Source: Prevotella sp.
Lineage (GTDB): Bacteria > Bacteroidota > Bacteroidia > Bacteroidales > Bacteroidaceae
Length of the DNA: 64,000 bases
Assembly (NCBI GenBank): GCA_020026195.1
Contig: JAHHQW010000005.1
Span: 1-64,000 of the forward strand
Direction: 5' to 3'
The notes beneath the pieces are model-generated. The model was not told where the DNA came from and did not search any database. It saw nothing but the letters and a program-made list of their open reading frames with translations. How positions within the stretch are numbered: position 1 is the first letter of the stretch; every line of letters starts with the position of its first letter. A program made the translations under genes and the position numbers. This document shows, piece after piece, positions 60,701 through 64,000 of the stretch.

Positions 60701-62082
60701 TTAGGCTGGAATGCCTGAATACCGAGACGGTGCAGTGTAGGGGCACGGTTCAGAAGAACGGGATGACCCTTCATTACATTTTCAAGAATATCCCAGATAA
60801 CAGGTTCGCGACGATCTACAATTTTCTTTGCGCTCTTTACAGTCTTGACAATACCACGCTCTATAAGCTTGCGGATAATGAATGGTTTGTAAAGTTCGGC
60901 AGCCATAAGTTTTGGCAGACCGCACTCACCCATCTTAAGCTCAGGACCTACGACAATAACTGAACGAGCTGAATAGTCAACACGCTTTCCAAGCAAGTTC
61001 TGACGGAAACGTCCCTGCTTACCTTTAAGAGAGTCTGAAAGTGACTTTAATGCACGATTAGATTCACTCTTTACGGCACTGCTCTTACGTGAGTTATCAA
61101 ACAGACTGTCTACAGCCTCCTGTAACATACGTTTCTCATTACGAAGAATTACCTCAGGAGCCTTAATTTCCATAAGTCTCTTAAGACGATTATTACGTAT
61201 GATTACACGGCGGTATAAATCATTAAGATCGGATGTTGCGAAACGACCTCCGTCCAGAGGAACAAGAGGACGCAGTTCAGGAGGAATAACAGGAATAATC
61301 TTCATAATCATCCATTCAGGACGATTGATATCCTTACTACTTCTGAACGCTTCAACCACCTGCAGACGTTTCAAGGCCTCTGTCTTTCTCTGCTGTGAAG
61401 AGTCTGTATTTGCACGGTCTCTTAATTCATATGAAAGAGCGTCAAGGTCAAGTCCGGCCAACAAGTCACGAACAGCCTCAGAACCCATTTTGGCAATGAA
61501 CTTATCCGGATTTGTTTCATCCATGTCTTCATTTCCTTCGGGAAGACTGTCCATGATGTCCATGTATTCATCCTCGGTAAGGAGGTCCATCTTATGAGAA
61601 CCGTTCATTTCTTCACCGTCCTCATTCTTCTTACCTGCCATTACACCCGGCTGAATTACAACATATCTCTCATAATATATGATGGAGTCAAGTTTCTTTG
61701 TAGGAAGACCCAGAAGATATCCCATCTTATTGGGAAGTGAACGGAAATACCATATATGTGCTACTGGCACAACAAGTTCGATATGTCCTGCTCTTTCGCG
61801 TCTTACTTTCTTTTCTGTAACCTCTACACCACATCGGTCGCAGACAATTCCTTTATATTTAATACGCTTATATTTTCCACAAGCACACTCATAGTCCTTT
61901 GTAGGACCGAAGATACGCTCACAGAAAAGACCGTCGCGCTCCGGCTTATAGGTGCGATAATTAATGGTTTCAGGTTTTGTAACCTCACCGTAAGAATTTT
62001 CCAAAATTTCCTCGGGCGATGCCAGTCCGATGGTAATCTTTGTAAAATTGCTCTTTATCTTTGATTCTTTTTTGAAAGCCAT
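57739..62082 (-). CDS. rpoC: RNA polymerase beta' subunit
   Basis: Catalytic subunit with the active-site magnesium. 1447 residues. N-terminal zinc site Cys66, Cys68, Cys81 and Cys84 (CACGK...CDRCG); active-site NADFDGDQMAVH near residue 480; the second zinc region around CESKHGVCMKCYG (~900). Length is normal for Bacteroidota. Starts 27 nt after rpoB, followed by a strong terminator. Confidence 0.99.
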   Translation of the reverse strand: MAFKKESKIKSNFTKITIGLASPEEILENSYGEVTKPETINYRTYKPERDGLFCERIFGPTKDYECACGKYKRIKYKGIVCDRCGVEVTEKKVRRERAGHIELVVPVAHIWYFRSLPNKMGYLLGLPTKKLDSIIYYERYVVIQPGVMAGKKNEDGEEMNGSHKMDLLTEDEYMDIMDSLPEGNEDMDETNPDKFIAKMGSEAVRDLLAGLDLDALSYELRDRANTDSSQQRKTEALKRLQVVEAFRSSKDINRPEWMIMKIIPVIPPELRPLVPLDGGRFATSDLNDLYRRVIIRNNRLKRLMEIKAPEVILRNEKRMLQEAVDSLFDNSRKSSAVKSESNRALKSLSDSLKGKQGRFRQNLLGKRVDYSARSVIVVGPELKMGECGLPKLMAAELYKPFIIRKLIERGIVKTVKSAKKIVDRREPVIWDILENVMKGHPVLLNRAPTLHRLGIQAFQPKLIEGKAIQLHPLACTAFNADFDGDQMAVHLPLSNEAVLEAQILMLQSHNILNPANGAPITVPSQDMVLGLYYITKIRPGAKGEGLSFYGPEEAIIAYNEGQCDLHAEVKVKVNDINENGEHIENIVKTSVGRVIVNGIIPDEVGYVNQIISKKSLRNIIADVIKAVGFARACTFLDGIKNLGYKMAYLAGLSFNLGDIIIPPEKEGLIKKGMDEVKQITDNYNMGFITDNERYNQVIDTWTHVNANIGDILLKEMTEADQGFNAVFMMLDSGARGSKDQIKQLSGIRGLMAKPQKAGAEGHQIIENPILSNFKEGMSVLEYFIASHGARKGLADTAMKTADAGYLTRRLVDVSHDVIITEEDCGTLRGLVCSALKSGDEVISSLEERILGRVSVHDIINPETGEIIVKSGEEIREAEARIIDRSAIESVEIRSVLTCESKHGVCMKCYGRNLATSRMVQIGEAVGVIAAQAIGEPGTQLTLRTFHAGGVASNAAANATIIARNKSIIKFDELRTVPFVEDNDGEAVDCQMVVSRLAEVKFIDPKTNIVLSTMNVPYGSTLYRYEDAEVEKGDKIAKWDPFNAVIVTEYEGTLKFNDVIAGVTFRAETDDTTGLTEKIITESKDKSKVPTCDILDENGQVIGTYSFPVGGHVVVEDGQKVSTGATLVKIPRAVGKAGDITGGLPRVTELFEARNPSNPAVVSEIDGEISMGKVKRGNREIIVTSKTGEQRSYLVSLSKQILVQEHDAVRAGTPLSDGVITPGDILAIKGPTAVQEYIVNEVQDVYRLQGVKINDKHFEIIVRQMMRKVKINDPGDTSFLEQEIVDKLDFVEENDRIWGKKVVTDAGDSETLKKGQIITSRRLRDENSKLKRQDLNIVKVRDVVAATSTQILQGITRAALQTKSFMSAASFQETTKVLNEAAIRGKVDYLEGMKENVICGHLIPAGTGLRQFDKLIVGSREEYDRMMANKENIVEYSDDENKAEDIQQ

Positions 62083-62109
62083 TTTCTAAAATTTAAAAAT
62101 CCTACAATC

Positions 62110-64000
62110 TTATTCAAGTTTGACACTGAGTCCGAGTCCGCTTAATTCGTGTAAAAGCACATTGAGAGACTCTGGAACACCTGGTGTTGGCATTGGATCG
62201 CCCTTGACGATTGCTTCGTATGCCTTGGAACGACCAATAACATCATCAGACTTAATAGTCAAAATTTCCTGTAAAACGTGACTTGCTCCGAATGCCTCCA
62301 GAGCCCAAACTTCCATTTCACCAAAACGCTGACCACCAAACTGAGCCTTACCACCAAGCGGCTGCTGTGTAATAAGCGAGTACGGACCGATACTTCTTGC
62401 ATGAATCTTATCTTCAACCATGTGGCCGAGTTTCAAGAAGTATGTGATACCAACTGTAGCAGGCTGGTCGAAACGCTTTCCGGTTTCACCATCATACAGA
62501 TATGTTGAACAGAAGTTAGGTAATCCTGCCTTATCTGTCCATTCTGTCAGATCGTCAAGCTTAGCACCATCAAAAATAGGTGTTGCAAACTTAACTCCAA
62601 GTTTCTTACCTGCAGCACCGAGAACAGCTTCAAAGATCTGTCCGAGGTTCATACGAGAAGGCACACCCAGAGGGTTAAGGACGATATCTACAGGACGGCC
62701 ATCCTCCAAGAACGGCATATCTTCCTGACGAACAATTTTTGATACAATACCCTTATTACCATGACGTCCGGCAAGTTTATCACCAACACCGATCTTACGT
62801 TTCTTGGCAACATAAACCTTTGCCATCTGTAAAATACCTGAAGGCAGTTCATCACCAATTGTAATGGCAAACTTACGGCGCTTGAGTTCTGCATCGAGAA
62901 GTTTATACTTCTTGATGTAGTTCATGATAAGTTTCTGTATCAGTTTGTTTGTATGGTCATCATCAGTCCAGTTGTTAGACTGTATTCCATCATAATCCAA
63001 TATCTTAAGAGAAGGAGATGTGAATCTTGAACCCTTTGTAATGATTTCGGCTCCTGTATAGTCCTTTACACCCATTGAAACCTTATCCTCAATAAGAGTC
63101 ATAAGTTTATCAACGAGAATATCCTTCAAATCGTTATTCATTGCTTCATACTCCTCATCTAACTTAGCAAGCAGGACTTTATCCTTTTTCTTAGATTCAC
63201 GAGTCTTGTTAGCTCTTGAGAACAATTTCTTGTCAATGATAACACCCTTAAGTGAAGGATTTGCCTTCAAAGAAGAGTCTTTAACGTCACCAGCCTTATC
63301 TCCGAAAATAGCACGAAGTAATTTCTCCTCAGGTGAAGGATCGCTCTCTCCCTTAGGAGAAATCTTACCAATAAGAATGTCACCCGGTTCTACACGTGCA
63401 CCAATTCTGATAATACCATTATCGTCAAGATCCTTTGTTGCTTCTTCGCTTACGTTAGGAATATCACTTGTGAACTCTTCAGTACCACGCTTTGTCTCAC
63501 GTACATCCAATGAATATTCATCTACATGTACAGATGTAAGTACATCTTCGCGTACCATTCGTTCGCTAAGAACGATAGCATCCTCATAGTTGTAACCCTT
63601 CCACGGCATATAAGCTACAAGGAGGTTACGACCTAATGCAAGTTCTCCATTTTCTGTTGCGTATCCTTCTGTAAGAATATCGCCCTTCTTAACGCGCTGT
63701 CCTTTACTACAGATAGGACGAAGGTCGACTGTCATACTCTGGTTTGTACGACGGAACTTAGGAATTCTGTATTCCTTAAGAGCAGGTTCGAAACTTACGA
63801 ACTCTTCTTCTTCTGTACGATCGTAAAGTATACGTATTGTTGTAGCATCAACATAATCGATTACACCTTCACCTTCTGCCATAATCATACAACGAGAGTC
63901 TTCGCAGACCTGTTTCTCAAGTCCTGTTCCGACAATAGGTGCATCGTTATGGAGCAGAGGTACAGCCTGACGCATCATGTTACATCCCATAAGTGCGCGG
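62110..64000 (-). CDS. rpoB: RNA polymerase beta subunit, 5' part beyond window
   Basis: The C-terminal ~630 residues of the beta subunit. Blocks visible are AYMPWKGYNYEDAIVLSE, KRKIGVGDKLAGRHGNKGIVS and the C-terminal KAQFGGQRFGEMEVWALEAFGA and LGLSVKLE. The frame stays open to the window edge, so the start is outside. The rifampicin region lies in the missing N-terminal part and cannot be read. Confidence 0.98.
   Translation of the reverse strand, partial: RALMGCNMMRQAVPLLHNDAPIVGTGLEKQVCEDSRCMIMAEGEGVIDYVDATTIRILYDRTEEEEFVSFEPALKEYRIPKFRRTNQSMTVDLRPICSKGQRVKKGDILTEGYATENGELALGRNLLVAYMPWKGYNYEDAIVLSERMVREDVLTSVHVDEYSLDVRETKRGTEEFTSDIPNVSEEATKDLDDNGIIRIGARVEPGDILIGKISPKGESDPSPEEKLLRAIFGDKAGDVKDSSLKANPSLKGVIIDKKLFSRANKTRESKKKDKVLLAKLDEEYEAMNNDLKDILVDKLMTLIEDKVSMGVKDYTGAEIITKGSRFTSPSLKILDYDGIQSNNWTDDDHTNKLIQKLIMNYIKKYKLLDAELKRRKFAITIGDELPSGILQMAKVYVAKKRKIGVGDKLAGRHGNKGIVSKIVRQEDMPFLEDGRPVDIVLNPLGVPSRMNLGQIFEAVLGAAGKKLGVKFATPIFDGAKLDDLTEWTDKAGLPNFCSTYLYDGETGKRFDQPATVGITYFLKLGHMVEDKIHARSIGPYSLITQQPLGGKAQFGGQRFGEMEVWALEAFGASHVLQEILTIKSDDVIGRSKAYEAIVKGDPMPTPGVPESLNVLLHELSGLGLSVKLE

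Overview
The window looks like chromosomal DNA of a Prevotella-type member of the Bacteroidales (Bacteroidota). The signs are many copies of the Bacteroidota sigma-ABfr promoter pattern (TTTG, 19-21 nt, TAnnTTTG), a GH97 SusB-type alpha-glucosidase, an interpain/streptopain-like C10 protease with a short C-terminal sorting-type tail, lipoproteins with the acidic surface-export signal of this phylum, and zinc-free S14 and L36.

Layout. (1) 1-3505: end of a tRNA-Lys, a PerM/AI-2E family membrane protein and thymidine kinase on the minus strand, facing rsmI plus a coiled-coil lipoprotein on the plus strand from a back-to-back promoter pair. (2) 3956-12708: a four-gene alpha-glucan operon on the minus strand (malQ, GH97 susB, type I pullulanase, SusA-like neopullulanase) with a perfect LacI/GalR-type palindrome upstream and no SusC/SusD pair nearby. 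(3) 12858-22890: housekeeping genes (waaA, gltX, pgpH-like c-di-AMP phosphodiesterase, O-methyltransferase, aroQ, xerD, M16 peptidase). (4) 22961-29226: accessory block with a DUF6359-like lipoprotein, two large secreted paralogues, a decayed third paralogue that lacks a continuous reading frame, and a pRiA4b ORF-3 family gene. The larger paralogue holds a DNA-identical internal duplication of 467 bp. (5) 29227-32391: C10 cysteine protease. (6) 32766-50273 (minus strand): str, S10, spc and alpha ribosomal clusters in one run from rpsL to rplQ, including rpmD and rpmJ, with secY, infA, rpoA and fusA. No map gene lies between secY and infA; a 422-bp gap with a long inverted repeat is there instead. 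(7) 50831-57313 (minus strand): porin-like protein, imelysin lipoprotein, di-heme oxidoreductase lipoprotein and CcsBA-type cytochrome c synthase, placed between rpoC and rpsL. (8) 57673-64000: rpoC and the 3' half of rpoB.

How the genes work together. The starch operon supplies extracytoplasmic alpha-glucan hydrolysis (three signal-peptide enzymes) plus cytoplasmic MalQ. The imelysin locus pairs a haem-binding lipoprotein with its haem-attachment machinery and an outer-membrane barrel; both lipoproteins carry acidic residues right after the lipobox Cys, which suggests display on the cell surface. The ccsBA reading frame appears to carry a one-base insertion that replaces its conserved GGMHSYA end and makes the frame run through its own terminator. 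The strongest candidates for something new are this surface-cytochrome/imelysin locus and the secreted paralogue family, which shows duplication and decay side by side. No CRISPR array, prophage, insertion sequence or obvious defence system was seen.
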